DNA of 64,000 nucleotides, taken from positions 186,001 through 250,000 of the forward strand of contig CAVPGP010000002.1 in NCBI GenBank assembly GCA_963704025.1. The letters run 5' to 3'. This document shows, in pieces, positions 49,506 to 58,663 of the stretch (positions within the stretch are counted from its first letter, which is position 1; each line of letters starts with the position of its first letter). Origin of the DNA: CAVPGP01 sp963704025. Lineage in GTDB: Bacteria; Actinomycetota; Thermoleophilia; Gaiellales; Gaiellaceae. Made by a program: the position numbers and the translations under genes. A model generated the notes under the pieces. It saw only the letters and a program-made list of their open reading frames with translations. It was not told the DNA's origin and did not search any database.

Positions 49506-50729
49506 ATGACCGAACAGCCGTCCCCGGCGCGTCGCACGCGCCGCGCGGCGCTTCGTGTTCTGATCGCGGGCGGCGGAGTCGCGGCGCTCGAGGCGGCGCT
49601 GGCGCTGCGGGAGCTGGCCGAGGAGCGGGTCTCGGTCGAGCTGCTCGCCGCCGAGCCGCGCTTCTGGTACCGCCCGCTCGCGGTCGTGGAGCCGTTTGCC
49701 GCCGGGAATCTCCACGGACTCGAGCTCACGCAGCTCGCCGCGGCCTGCGGCGCCAGCGTCACGCTGGGCGCGCTCGCGTCGGTCGATCCTGCCCTGCACG
49801 TCGCGCGCACTGCGGCCGGCGGCGAGATCGAGTACGACGTGCTCCTCGTCGCAACGGGCGCGGCACCGACGCCGGCGCTGCCGGGAGCGATGACGTTCCG
49901 GGGCCCCGCCGACAACGTCGCCTTTCGCGCGCTCCTCGACGAGCTGGAATCCGGCGCGGTCCGCCAGCTCGTGTTCGCCGTGCCCGGCGGCATCACGTGG
50001 CCGCTGCCGCTCTACGAGCTGGCGCTCCTGACCTCGGCGTTTCTCGCCGGGCGGCCGGAGACGAACACGCAGCTCGCACTGGTCACGCCCGAGGAGGCGC
50101 CGCTCGGGCTCTTCGGGGCCCAGGCGAGTGCCGCCGTCGCAGAGTTGCTCGGAGAACGGGGCGTGGCCGTGCATGCGGGGAAGTTCCCGAAGGAGGTGCG
50201 CGCCGGAACGCTCGAGCTCGCACCGAACGGAAGCGTGCCGGCGGACCGCGTCGTCGCGCTCCCCCGCCTCCGAGGCCGACCGATCGCCGGCCTGCCGCGC
50301 AACCGGAACGGCTTCCTCCCCACCGACGTCCACGGGCGGGTCAGAGGCGTTACCGACGTGTTCGCCGCGGGCGACGCGACGTCGTTCCCCGTCAAGCAGG
50401 GCGGCATCGCGGCGCAGCAGGCGGGCGCAGCGGCCGAGTCGATCGCCGCTGAGGCAGGTGCTGACCTCACGCCCCGGCCCTTCCGCCCTGTCCTCCGCGG
50501 CCTCCTGCTGACCGGCTCGTCCCCCACCTACCTGCGGAGCGAGCTGGCGAGCGGCGCCGGTGAGACGTCGACTGCGTGGAGCGAGCCGCTCTGGTGGCCG
50601 CCCGGGAAGATCGTCGGCCGACACCTGGCGCCCTTCCTCGCCGAGCACGCCGGCGCGATCCTCTCGCCGCCGGCCTCGGCGGACGCCGTGTCCGTCGACG
50701 TCGATCTCGGCGCTGCCGGGCTGGAGTGA
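49506..50729 (+). CDS. FAD-dependent pyridine nucleotide-disulfide family oxidoreductase (SQR/NDH-2-like)
   Basis: A 407-residue flavoprotein. FAD-binding motif LIAGGGVAALEAALALREL at residues 18-36; second dinucleotide region LLVATGAAPTPALPG; FAD-contact motif GVTDVFAAGDATSFPVKQGG. Redox-active CxxC is not seen. The outline resembles sulfide:quinone reductase and type II NADH dehydrogenases; the substrate is not clear. Ribosome site AAGGAG seven bases before the ATG. It lies between the two universal-stress-protein loci. Confidence 0.85.
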   Translation: MTEQPSPARRTRRAALRVLIAGGGVAALEAALALRELAEERVSVELLAAEPRFWYRPLAVVEPFAAGNLHGLELTQLAAACGASVTLGALASVDPALHVARTAAGGEIEYDVLLVATGAAPTPALPGAMTFRGPADNVAFRALLDELESGAVRQLVFAVPGGITWPLPLYELALLTSAFLAGRPETNTQLALVTPEEAPLGLFGAQASAAVAELLGERGVAVHAGKFPKEVRAGTLELAPNGSVPADRVVALPRLRGRPIAGLPRNRNGFLPTDVHGRVRGVTDVFAAGDATSFPVKQGGIAAQQAGAAAESIAAEAGADLTPRPFRPVLRGLLLTGSSPTYLRSELASGAGETSTAWSEPLWWPPGKIVGRHLAPFLAEHAGAILSPPASADAVSVDVDLGAAGLE

Positions 50730-50752
50730 GGGCAGTCCCGGCTCCGGACGGT

Positions 50753-50770
50753 GCGTACTTCTCCGTATCC
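50753..50770 (+). promoter_or_regulatory. shared motif upstream of a universal stress protein gene
   Basis: GTACTTCTCCGTATC matches GTACTGATCCGCAAC at 60414-60428, upstream of another universal stress protein gene in the same orientation and at a similar distance (about 107 and 87 bases). The common form is GTACTNNTCCGYAWC. The binding protein is unknown. Confidence 0.35.
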
Positions 50771-50860
50771 AGACCCGGGCGACACCCGATGCCGTGCGGC
50801 AGGCGCCCGGCAAGGCTCGAGAGATCTCCTTCGTGAGAAGTCGGACAAGGAGGCGTGCGC

Positions 50861-51661
50861 ATGATGGTCTCGACGGCAGCGACCGGCGTCGGGCCGGCCG
50901 TCTTCGGGCGGGTCGTCGCCGGCGTCGACGGCAGCGAGCCCGGCTTCGAGGCCGTTCGGCAGGCGGTGCGTCTCGTCGATCCCGGCGGCTGGCTCGAGGT
51001 GTTCACCGCCGTCTACCTGGTCGGCGCGACCCTTGCCGGCGGGTCGGGGCCTCGCATCGCCGCCGAGCTCGAGCGCGAGAGCGGCGAGGCACACCGAGAG
51101 GCCGTTGCGATCGCAGGGCCCTCGGCGGAGTCGCAGCTGGTGAACGGGCCGCCGTTTCTGACGTTGATGAACGAGCTGAAGGAGAAGGAAGCGACGCTCG
51201 CGGTGGTCGGCACGCACGGTCACAGCCGCCTGTCGGAGATCATGATCGGCGGCGTCGCAGGCGAGCTGCTGCACAAGGCCCCTTGCTCGGTGGTGATCGC
51301 GCGGTCACCGACGGACGCGGCGCTGTTTCCCCGGGCGATCGTCGCCGGCGTGGACGGCTCACCCCAGTCTGAGACGGCGCTCGCTGCAGCGCGGTACCTC
51401 GCGCATCGCTTCGCGGCTCCACTGACGGCTGTGACCGCGCTCGGCGGGAAGGGCGTCGACCTGGACCGCGCACGCATGTGCACACCGGTCGAAGTCCCGG
51501 ACCATCCGGTTCCCGCGCTCGTCGAGGCGAGCGCAGAGGCGGACATCCTCGTGGTCGGCAGCCGCGGCCTGCACGGCCTCAGGTCGCTTGGCTCGGTCTC
51601 GGAGCGCGTCGCCCACCGGGCGGGCTGCTCGGTGCTGGTCGTCCGCGCCAAGGGCAGCTGA
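50861..51661 (+). CDS. tandem-domain universal stress protein
   Basis: A 266-residue protein with two USP domains. Domain 1: VVAGVDGSEPGF and VVGTHGHSRLSEIMIGGVAG; domain 2: IVAGVDGSPQSETAL and VVGSRGLHGLRSLGSVSERV ending in CSVLVVRAKGS. Both carry the G-x2-G-x9-G-[ST] ATP-binding pattern at least in part. AAGGAGG lies seven bases before the ATG at 50861. Its stop overlaps the start of the P-type ATPase gene by one base, linking the two. Confidence 0.9.
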   Translation: MMVSTAATGVGPAVFGRVVAGVDGSEPGFEAVRQAVRLVDPGGWLEVFTAVYLVGATLAGGSGPRIAAELERESGEAHREAVAIAGPSAESQLVNGPPFLTLMNELKEKEATLAVVGTHGHSRLSEIMIGGVAGELLHKAPCSVVIARSPTDAALFPRAIVAGVDGSPQSETALAAARYLAHRFAAPLTAVTALGGKGVDLDRARMCTPVEVPDHPVPALVEASAEADILVVGSRGLHGLRSLGSVSERVAHRAGCSVLVVRAKGS

Positions 51662-54180
51662 TGGAGATGCGCACGGCCCACGCCCTCTCGGCGGGGGAGG
51701 CCGCACGCGCGCTCGAGAGCGACCTCGAGACCGGCCTCACGGCGGCGGAGGCGGCGGCGCGGCTGATCAGCAGCGGCGCCAACCGCCCGCGGCCCCCTCG
51801 CCGGCCGCCGTACGGCCGCCTGCTCCTGAACCAGGTCGTGGATCCGCTCGTTCTGCTGCTCGTGGGCGCGGCCGTGGTGTCGATCGCCATCGGGGACGTC
51901 GTCGAGGGAATCGCAATCGCGGCCATTCTCGTTCTGAACGGCGCACTGGGGTTCTGGCAGGAGGTCGTCGCCGAGCGGGCGATCCGCGCGCTGTCCGAGG
52001 CGTTCACCCAGGAGGCCGTCGTGGTCCGTGACGGGGAGCTCTCGACGATCGCCGCGGAGGAGGTCGTGCCCGGCGACGTGTTGCTTCTCGGCGAGGGCGA
52101 GCGGGTCGCCGCAGACGGCAGGGTCGTCGACGAGCGAGGCCTCGAGGTCGACGAGTCCACCCTGACAGGCGAGTCGCTGCCGGTCACGAAGGGCGTCGAC
52201 CCTGTGGGGCACTCCACCCCACTCGCCGAGCGCAGCTCGATGGTCTACGCAGGCTCGGCCGTCACACGCGGCCACGGACGCGTGCTCGTCTGCGCCACCG
52301 GGACGGCGACCGAGCTCGGACAGATCGAGGCGCTGGCGGCAGGCGCGAAGCCGCCCCCGACGCCGTTGGCATTGCGCCTCGGGCGCCTGGCCCGGCAGAT
52401 GGTGGTCGTCGGCATCGCCGTCACCGTGCTGCTCGCCGCGGCGATGGTGCTCCGCGGCGAGCCGCTGCACGAGGCGTTTCTGGTCGGCGTCGCCGTCGCC
52501 GTGGCGGCGGTGCCCGAGGGCCTCGCGGCGACCGTCACCGCCGCGCTTGCACTCGGCGCGCGGGCGATGGCCCGGCGCGGAGCGATCGTCCGGCGCCTGG
52601 AGGCGATCGAGACGCTCGGCGAGACGAGCGTCATCTGCACCGACAAGACCGGCACGCTGACGGAAAACCGGATCCGGGTCGCGGCGCTGCGGCCGGCCGA
52701 CGGCGTCGACGAGCGCGAGCTCCTTCGCGCCGCCGTCCTCGCCTCGAGCGTCCGCGAGAGCGGCATCGGGCCGATCGGCGACCCGATCGAGCAGGCGCTC
52801 CTGCTCGCGGCCGGGGCGCGAGACCTGCGCCGAGACGACCTCCTGAGCGGGCGCCGGTGCGTGGACGAGCTGCCGTTCGACTCGGAGCGCAGGCGCATGA
52901 CGGTGGTCTACGACGAGGGCGGCACCCTGCGCGCCTACATGAAGGGCGCTCCTGAGGTCGTCGCCGACCGGTCGGCGCCCGACGAGGCGCTCGCCGCGCT
53001 GAGTCGGGCCTGGGCCGGCGAGGGCTTCCGCGTCCTCACCGTCTCGACCCGCGTCCTCGGCGTGGCCGGCGAGCCGGAGGACGTCGAGGACGGCCACACC
53101 CTCGTCGGCGTCGTCGCCCTGCACGATCCGTTGCGCGCCACGGCTGCGCCGGCGCTGGCGACCGCGCGCGCGGCGGGCATCGAGGTTCGGATGCTGACCG
53201 GCGATCACCCCGCCACCGCGCGCACGATCGGCCACGCGCTCGGCCTCGACGACGATGCGGTCGTCGCGCGCGCGACGCCTGCCGACAAGCTCGGCCTCGT
53301 CGAGGAGCTCCAGCGGAGCGGCCACGTCGTCGCGGTCACCGGTGACGGCGTCAACGACGCGCCCGCGCTGCGCCGGGCCGACGTCGGCGTCGCCATGGGG
53401 CGCTCCGGCACCGAAGCGGCGCGCGAGGCGGCGTCGATCGTGCTGACCGACGACGACTTCGCAACCATCGTCGCCGCCGTCGAGGAGGGACGGCGGATCG
53501 GCGACAACATCCGCAAGTTCGTCGCCTTCCTGCTCTCGGCCAATCTCGGCGAGGTGCTGGTGTTCGCGGTCGCAGTGATCAGCGGAATGGGCGTACCGCT
53601 CGCCGTCATCCAGGTGCTGATGGTCAACCTGGTGACGGACGGCCTGCCGGCGGTGGCGCTCGCGCGAGACCCGGCGAGCGCGCAGACGATGACGACGCCG
53701 CCGCGTCGCGGCAGACAGCTCTTCGGGTGGGGGATGTGGGTCGCGCTCGCTGCGATCGGGGCGCTCGTCGGCGGGGCGACGCTGGCCTCGTTCGCCGCCG
53801 GCCGCGCGTTCGGCGGGGACGTCGCGCAGACGATGGCCTTCACGACGCTCGCGCTGTCCGAGCTCGCCCTCGTTTTCGCCATGCGCTCGCCGCGGGCCCC
53901 GGCCTGGCGGTTGCCGCCCAATCGCTGGCTCATGTGGAGCGTGGTCGGATCGGCGGCGCTGGTCGGAGCCGTCGTCTACCTGCCGTGGGCGCACGAGGCG
54001 TTCGCCACGCAGTCCCTCGGCAGCGCCGAGGCCCTTGTCAGCGTCGTGCTCGCCTTCGCACCCCTTGTCGCGGTCGAGCTCGTCAAGTCGCTCCTCGCAC
54101 GCGGGCCGCTACCGCCCGCCGCCGAGGCTGACGCGACCTCGGCTTCGTCCGGCCTTCCGGCAGTCGAGTCGCGGCCGTGA
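51661..54180 (+). CDS. P-type cation-transporting ATPase (P2-like), first copy
   Basis: An 839-residue cation pump. Actuator TGES at VDESTLTGESLPVTKG, phosphorylation site Asp328 in ICTDKTGTLTENR, hinge MTGDGVNDAP form as VTGDGVNDAPALRRADVGVA. Membrane motif VAAVPEGLAATVTAALALG (PEGL) is typical of calcium and sodium/potassium-type P2 pumps, and there is no N-terminal heavy-metal domain. The transported ion is not resolved. ZIP and a second P-type ATPase follow in coupled order. Confidence 0.92.
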   Translation: MEMRTAHALSAGEAARALESDLETGLTAAEAAARLISSGANRPRPPRRPPYGRLLLNQVVDPLVLLLVGAAVVSIAIGDVVEGIAIAAILVLNGALGFWQEVVAERAIRALSEAFTQEAVVVRDGELSTIAAEEVVPGDVLLLGEGERVAADGRVVDERGLEVDESTLTGESLPVTKGVDPVGHSTPLAERSSMVYAGSAVTRGHGRVLVCATGTATELGQIEALAAGAKPPPTPLALRLGRLARQMVVVGIAVTVLLAAAMVLRGEPLHEAFLVGVAVAVAAVPEGLAATVTAALALGARAMARRGAIVRRLEAIETLGETSVICTDKTGTLTENRIRVAALRPADGVDERELLRAAVLASSVRESGIGPIGDPIEQALLLAAGARDLRRDDLLSGRRCVDELPFDSERRRMTVVYDEGGTLRAYMKGAPEVVADRSAPDEALAALSRAWAGEGFRVLTVSTRVLGVAGEPEDVEDGHTLVGVVALHDPLRATAAPALATARAAGIEVRMLTGDHPATARTIGHALGLDDDAVVARATPADKLGLVEELQRSGHVVAVTGDGVNDAPALRRADVGVAMGRSGTEAAREAASIVLTDDDFATIVAAVEEGRRIGDNIRKFVAFLLSANLGEVLVFAVAVISGMGVPLAVIQVLMVNLVTDGLPAVALARDPASAQTMTTPPRRGRQLFGWGMWVALAAIGALVGGATLASFAAGRAFGGDVAQTMAFTTLALSELALVFAMRSPRAPAWRLPPNRWLMWSVVGSAALVGAVVYLPWAHEAFATQSLGSAEALVSVVLAFAPLVAVELVKSLLARGPLPPAAEADATSASSGLPAVESRP

Positions 54181-54920
54181 CGGCGACCGGCGCCGCCCTC
54201 GTCTTCTCCGCCGCCCTGGCGACCGCGTGTGCAACCGGCCTCGGCGCGCTCCCGTTCGCGCTCAATCGGCGCGGCGTTGGGCCCTGGCTCGGCCCGGCGA
54301 ACGCGATCGCATCCGGCGTCATGCTGGGTGCGAGTGCCAGCCTGCTGCTCGAGGGCGCGGAACGAAGCGGCTGGCGCACGGCGGTCGGCGCCTGCGGCGG
54401 CGCCGCGTTCGTCTACGCCGCGTATCGCCTCGTCGGCGAGCGCGAGACGCTGACGCTCGGAGGGCTGCGCGGCGCCGACGGGCGCAAGGCGCTGCTGATC
54501 GTCGGCGTCATGACGGCTCATTCCGCCGCCGAGGGGATCGGTGTCGGTGCCGCGTTCGGCGACACCGACACGTTCGGGCTCCTGATCGCGACGGCGATCG
54601 CCGTCCAGAACATTCCCGAGGGCCTGGCGATCAGCCTCGTCCTCGTCCCACGCGGGACACGGGTCCGCACCGCCGCCGGCTGGAGCATCTTCTCGAGCCT
54701 TCCGCAACCCCTCCTGGCGGTGCCGGCCTTCCTGTTCGTCGAGCAGTTCCAAGCCGTCTTGCCGTTCGGACTCGGCTTCGCCGCCGGCGCGATGATCTGG
54801 ATGGTCGGCCGGGAGCTGCTGCCCGAGGCGCTCGCGCAGGGACCCAGGCGCGCAGTCGTCGTCGACGCCGTCATCGCCTTCGTGCTGATGCTCGCCCTCC
54901 AGCTGCGGCTCGGGACGTGA
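54177..54920 (+). CDS. ZIP-family metal transporter
   Basis: A 247-residue membrane protein with about eight helices. Metal-site motifs of the ZIP family: GVMTAHSAAEGIGVG (helix 4) and IAVQNIPEGLAISLVL (helix 5). ZIP proteins import zinc, iron or manganese. The GTG start overlaps the previous stop by GTGA, and the stop overlaps the next GTG the same way, so it is made together with the two P-type ATPases. Confidence 0.92.
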   Translation: MTATGAALVFSAALATACATGLGALPFALNRRGVGPWLGPANAIASGVMLGASASLLLEGAERSGWRTAVGACGGAAFVYAAYRLVGERETLTLGGLRGADGRKALLIVGVMTAHSAAEGIGVGAAFGDTDTFGLLIATAIAVQNIPEGLAISLVLVPRGTRVRTAAGWSIFSSLPQPLLAVPAFLFVEQFQAVLPFGLGFAAGAMIWMVGRELLPEALAQGPRRAVVVDAVIAFVLMLALQLRLGT

Positions 54921-57559
54921 GCGCGCTCAAGAACGGCTGGAGCACGCGTCCTCCTGCGGGCGTGGCGGCGATCACGTCGCCCGATCCGCTCGAGCCCGAG
55001 AGGATGCTGTTTCGCGACCTGCGCTCGCGCCCCGAGGGACTGGCCAGCCGCGAGGTCGAGCGGCGGCTCACACACTGGGGCCCGAACGAGATCACCCGGC
55101 GCCTTCGCAGGCACTGGTGGCGCGACGTCGCTGCGCAGCTCACCCACCCGCTGGCGCTGCTCCTGTGGGCGGCGTCGGTGCTCGCCTGGCTCGCAGGCAC
55201 ACCCATCCTCGCCGGTGCGATCGTGGCCGTGATCCTCCTGAACGCGGTCTTCGCGCTCTTGCAGGAGCGGCAGGCCGAGCGCGCCGTCGAGGCTCTCGCG
55301 GCCTTCCTCCCTGACTGGGTCGCGGTTCTCCGCGACGGCAAGCGACAGCAGGTCGAGGCGCGGCTGCTGGTCCCCGGCGACGTCATCGTGCTCGCCGAGG
55401 GCGACCGCGTCCCGGCCGACGCCCGGCTGATCGAGGGCCGCCTGCAGGTCGACGTCTCGGCCCTGACCGGAGAGTCGGTGCCGGTGACCCGCGCCGCCGG
55501 CGAGCCCGAGACGAGGATCCTGCTCGAGGCACGCGACCTGGTCTTCAGCGGCACGAGCTGCACCGGCGGCCAGGCGCGCGCGCTCGTCTTCGCCACCGGC
55601 ATGCAGAGCGAGCTCGGGCGCATCTCGGCGCTGTCGGAGCGCGTCGGCCGCGAGGAGAGTCCGCTCGAGCTGCAGGTGCGGCGCGTCGCGAAGCTGATCG
55701 CCGTCGTCGCGGTCGGGGTCGGCCTGGCTTTCCTGCCGCTGGGTCTCATCGCCGGCCTCCCGTTCGCGGACGCGCTCGTGTTCGCGGTCGGGCTCCTGGT
55801 CGCCAACGTCCCGGAGGGACTGCTGCCGACGATCACCCTCGCGCTTGCGGTCGGCGTCCGTGCCTTGGCAAGGGAGGGCGCGCTCGTCAAGCGTCTCTCT
55901 GCCGTCGAGACACTCGGCTCGACCACGGTCATCTGCACCGACAAGACCGGGACCCTGACCCTCAATTCGATGCGCGTCGTCGAGACGTTCGGCGACGAGG
56001 ATGCGCTCGCCGACGTGGCCGCATCCTGCAGCACGGCCGAAGTCGGCCCTGACGGAGCGCGCCAGACCGGCGACCCCACCGAGGTGGCGCTGCTGGCCTA
56101 TGCCCAGTCACGCGGTCGCGACGTTCGAGCGGTGACGCGCGAGCGGCGCCGACGCGCGATGTTCGCCTTCGACTCGACGCTGAAGCTCATGACGACCGTC
56201 GACGAGTTCGACGGTCTCGTCGCCTACACCAAGGGCGCGCCGGAGCGCGTGCTCCCGCGGTGCCTGCTCGCGGAGTCCGAGTCTGCCGAGGCAGCGGGCC
56301 GCGCCGAGACGTACGCCGCCAAGGGCCTGCGCGTGCTGGCTCTGGCCCGCCGGCGTCTCGAGGGCGTCGCTCTCGAACGCGAGGCCGTCGAGCGCCAGCT
56401 CGACTTCGTCGGCTTGGTCGCTCTGCTCGACCCCCCGCGGCCGGAGGTCGCCGCCGCTGTCGCCGCCTGCCATCGCGCCGGCATCCGCGTGATCGTCATC
56501 ACCGGCGACCACGCGCTCACCGCGCTCGAGGTCGCGCATCGGGTCGGCCTCGACGTCGACGGCGACGACGTCGTCGGCGGCGACGAGCTCGACGCGATGA
56601 GAGACGACACCCTCGACCGCCTGCTCGCCGAGGGTCGTGAGCTCGTCTTCGCCCGCTCGTCCCCCGAGGCCAAGCTGCGCATCGCCGACGCGTTGCGCGC
56701 ACAGGGAGAGACCGTCGCGATGACGGGCGACGGCGTCAACGATGCTCCGGCGCTCCGGCGCGCCGACATCGGCGTGGCGATGGGCGTCGCCGGGACTGAG
56801 GTGGCGCGCGAGGCGGCGACCATGGTCCTCACCGACGACAATTTCGCAACCGTCGTCAAGGCCGTCGAGGGCGGCCGGCGCGTCTACGCCAACATCCGCA
56901 AGTTCGTCTTCTACATCTTCGCCCACGCGACCCCGGAGGTCGTCCCGTTCGTCGCGTTTGCGCTCTCGGGCGGCCTCATCCCGCTGCCGCTGACCGTGGT
57001 CGCGATTCTCGCCGTCGACCTCGGCACGGAGACGTTGCCTGCGCTCGCTCTCGGGCGGGAGCCGGCAGAGGCCGGCGTGATGGACGGGCCGCCGCGACCG
57101 CGCACCGAAGGCGTCATACGACGACCCATGCTCATCCGCGCGTGGCTGTTTCTCGGCGGCATCTCGGCCGTCCTGGTCATGGGCGGCTTCTTCTACGTGC
57201 TGCTCCGCGCCGGCTGGTCCCCAGGCGACCCCACCGGCGAGGGGTCGGCGCTCCACCAGGCATACCTCGAGGCGACGACGATGACCTTCCTCGGCATCGT
57301 CGCGTGCCAGGTCGGGACAGCGGTCGCGGCGCGCACCGAGCGGGCCTCGTTGCGCGAGACCGGCCTCTTCACCAACCGGCTCCTGCTGTGGGGCATCGCC
57401 TTCGAGCTCCTGTTTGCAGCTGTCGTCGTCGCCACCCCGATCGCCGTCCCGCTGGGCATGGCGCTGCCGCCGTGGGATGCCCTCCTCCTGCTCCTTCCCT
57501 TCCCGGTCGTCGTCTGGGGCGCGGACGAGCTCTGGCGCGCCCACCGCCGGGCTCGGTAG
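54917..57559 (+). CDS. P-type cation-transporting ATPase (P2-like), second copy
   Basis: An 880-residue P2-type pump. Motifs: N-terminal cation ATPase domain (RMLFRDLRSRPEGLASREVE), VSALTGESVPVTRA, Asp342 in VICTDKTGTLTLNSM, MTGDGVNDAPALRRADIGVA, and VANVPEGLLPTITLAL. The C-terminal six-helix domain is complete. It is not a close duplicate of the pump at 51661, since the N-terminal region and PEGL neighbourhood differ. Closest known outlines are sodium/potassium- or calcium-type bacterial pumps. Confidence 0.92.
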   Translation: MSALKNGWSTRPPAGVAAITSPDPLEPERMLFRDLRSRPEGLASREVERRLTHWGPNEITRRLRRHWWRDVAAQLTHPLALLLWAASVLAWLAGTPILAGAIVAVILLNAVFALLQERQAERAVEALAAFLPDWVAVLRDGKRQQVEARLLVPGDVIVLAEGDRVPADARLIEGRLQVDVSALTGESVPVTRAAGEPETRILLEARDLVFSGTSCTGGQARALVFATGMQSELGRISALSERVGREESPLELQVRRVAKLIAVVAVGVGLAFLPLGLIAGLPFADALVFAVGLLVANVPEGLLPTITLALAVGVRALAREGALVKRLSAVETLGSTTVICTDKTGTLTLNSMRVVETFGDEDALADVAASCSTAEVGPDGARQTGDPTEVALLAYAQSRGRDVRAVTRERRRRAMFAFDSTLKLMTTVDEFDGLVAYTKGAPERVLPRCLLAESESAEAAGRAETYAAKGLRVLALARRRLEGVALEREAVERQLDFVGLVALLDPPRPEVAAAVAACHRAGIRVIVITGDHALTALEVAHRVGLDVDGDDVVGGDELDAMRDDTLDRLLAEGRELVFARSSPEAKLRIADALRAQGETVAMTGDGVNDAPALRRADIGVAMGVAGTEVAREAATMVLTDDNFATVVKAVEGGRRVYANIRKFVFYIFAHATPEVVPFVAFALSGGLIPLPLTVVAILAVDLGTETLPALALGREPAEAGVMDGPPRPRTEGVIRRPMLIRAWLFLGGISAVLVMGGFFYVLLRAGWSPGDPTGEGSALHQAYLEATTMTFLGIVACQVGTAVAARTERASLRETGLFTNRLLLWGIAFELLFAAVVVATPIAVPLGMALPPWDALLLLLPFPVVVWGADELWRAHRRAR

Positions 57560-57643
57560 TTGACCGCACCCCGTCGAGGGCCTTCCCCGAACGCCTCCGG
57601 CGGCGCACCGGCGAGGAGCTGGACACCACGAAAGGAGGAGGTC

Positions 57644-58024
57644 ATGGCCGTCATGCGGAGGGTCGGCAGCGGTGGCACCCTGCCTCCCCACGCCAACGTG
57701 CGCCAGGACGACCACGAGTACCTGATCGAGCTCGACGTCTCCGACTTCACGGAGTCGGAGCTCAGCGTCGAGGCCCTCGGACCAGTGGTCACGGTGCGGG
57801 GAGACCAGCTGGAGACGACGGAGGACGAGGGTCTCGCCTTCCGACTCCACGAACGACTCGAGGAGTCATTCCGCCTCCCGGACGACGCCGACGCCGAGCG
57901 AATCGAGGTCTTCTACAAGCACGGGCGACTCGCGATCCACGCGCCGCGAACGAGGCGCGAGCCGCGCACCGTTCCGATCGGGCACAGGTCGTTCGCCGTC
58001 AACCCCGACGCGGAGCCCTGCTGA
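57644..58024 (+). CDS. Hsp20/alpha-crystallin-type small heat shock protein
   Basis: A 126-residue protein with an alpha-crystallin domain: ANVRQDDHEYLIELDVSDFT, SVEALGPVVTVRG, ERLEESFRLPDDADAERIEV and FYKHGRLAIHAP. The final A-x-x-x-n-G-x-L motif is present as YKHGRLAIHAP. Ribosome site AAAGGAGGAGG, six bases before the ATG at 57644. Confidence 0.9.
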   Translation: MAVMRRVGSGGTLPPHANVRQDDHEYLIELDVSDFTESELSVEALGPVVTVRGDQLETTEDEGLAFRLHERLEESFRLPDDADAERIEVFYKHGRLAIHAPRTRREPRTVPIGHRSFAVNPDAEPC

Positions 58025-58060
58025 GGAGGGAGAGAAGCTCAGTACTCGGGCGCGGCACAT

Positions 58061-58076
58061 TCGGGGGATACGCGGA
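58061..58076 (+). promoter_or_regulatory. shared motif upstream of hsp20, also found near the aldehyde dehydrogenase gene
   Basis: TCGGGGGATACGCGGA differs by one base from TCGGGGGATTCGCGGA at 63485-63500, about 90 bases upstream of the aldehyde dehydrogenase start. Two copies of a 16-base word beside stress genes suggest a common regulator; this is inference. Confidence 0.35.
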
Positions 58077-58129
58077 TCCCGCTGCACGGCGCTTGGGAGA
58101 TCGCTCCGTTGAGCAAAGGAGGTGAGTCG

Positions 58130-58552
58130 ATGCCCATGCTCGAGAAGTGGACGCCCTTCCGCGAGCTCGATCTGATGGACCGGCGCATGCGACGCTTCTT
58201 CGAGGACCTCGGCATCGTGCCGGTGTTCGCGCCGGCCGCCAACGCCTACGAGACCGACGACGAGTTCGTCATCGAGCTCGAGGTGCCGGGGTTCGACGAG
58301 CACGAGCTCGAGGTCGAGGTGGTCGACCACACGCTCCGCGTGAAGGGAGAGCGTGAGGAGGCGACCCGGACCGAGGCGACGTCGGTGCAGCTGCACGAGC
58401 GGCTCGAGAAGACCTTCGAGCGGCGCTTCCAGCTGCCGCGCGACATCGACGGCGAGCACGTCGACGCCGTGTATTCCAAGGGCCTGCTGACGCTGCGAGC
58501 GCCGAAGACCGGCCTCGCAAAGCCACGCAAGGTCGAGATCGCGACGAAGTAG
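58130..58552 (+). CDS. Hsp20/alpha-crystallin-type small heat shock protein, second copy
   Basis: A 140-residue small heat shock protein: NAYETDDEFVIELEVPGFDE, VVDHTLRVKGEREEATRT, LHERLEKTFERRFQLPRDID and YSKGLLTLRAPKTG (C-terminal motif). AAAGGAGGTGA lies five bases before the ATG at 58130; a TTG at 58109 is an unlikely alternative. It is followed by a strong terminator. It shares about the same layout as the previous gene but is clearly diverged. Confidence 0.93.
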   Translation: MPMLEKWTPFRELDLMDRRMRRFFEDLGIVPVFAPAANAYETDDEFVIELEVPGFDEHELEVEVVDHTLRVKGEREEATRTEATSVQLHERLEKTFERRFQLPRDIDGEHVDAVYSKGLLTLRAPKTGLAKPRKVEIATK

Positions 58553-58558
58553 TCGATT

Positions 58559-58586
58559 CGGGGGGCGGCATCCTTGCCGCCCCCCG
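58559..58586 (+). terminator. strong hairpin after hsp20
   Basis: A 12-base perfect stem (GGGGGGCGGCA with TGCCGCCCCCC, plus one flanking C-G pair) around a TCCT loop, six bases after the stop codon. Confidence 0.85.
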
Positions 58587-58663
58587 GACCGGCGCATCGA
58601 TGTGCGGCTAGGGGCGCACAGTGCGGCCACGACGAAGGAGGCGCCGCGGAGGAGGCGTTGCCG

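Noticed and set aside
51220..53994. Long open frame (924 codons) antisense to the first P-type ATPase
   Set aside because: Same cause; the plus strand has all catalytic motifs of a pump.
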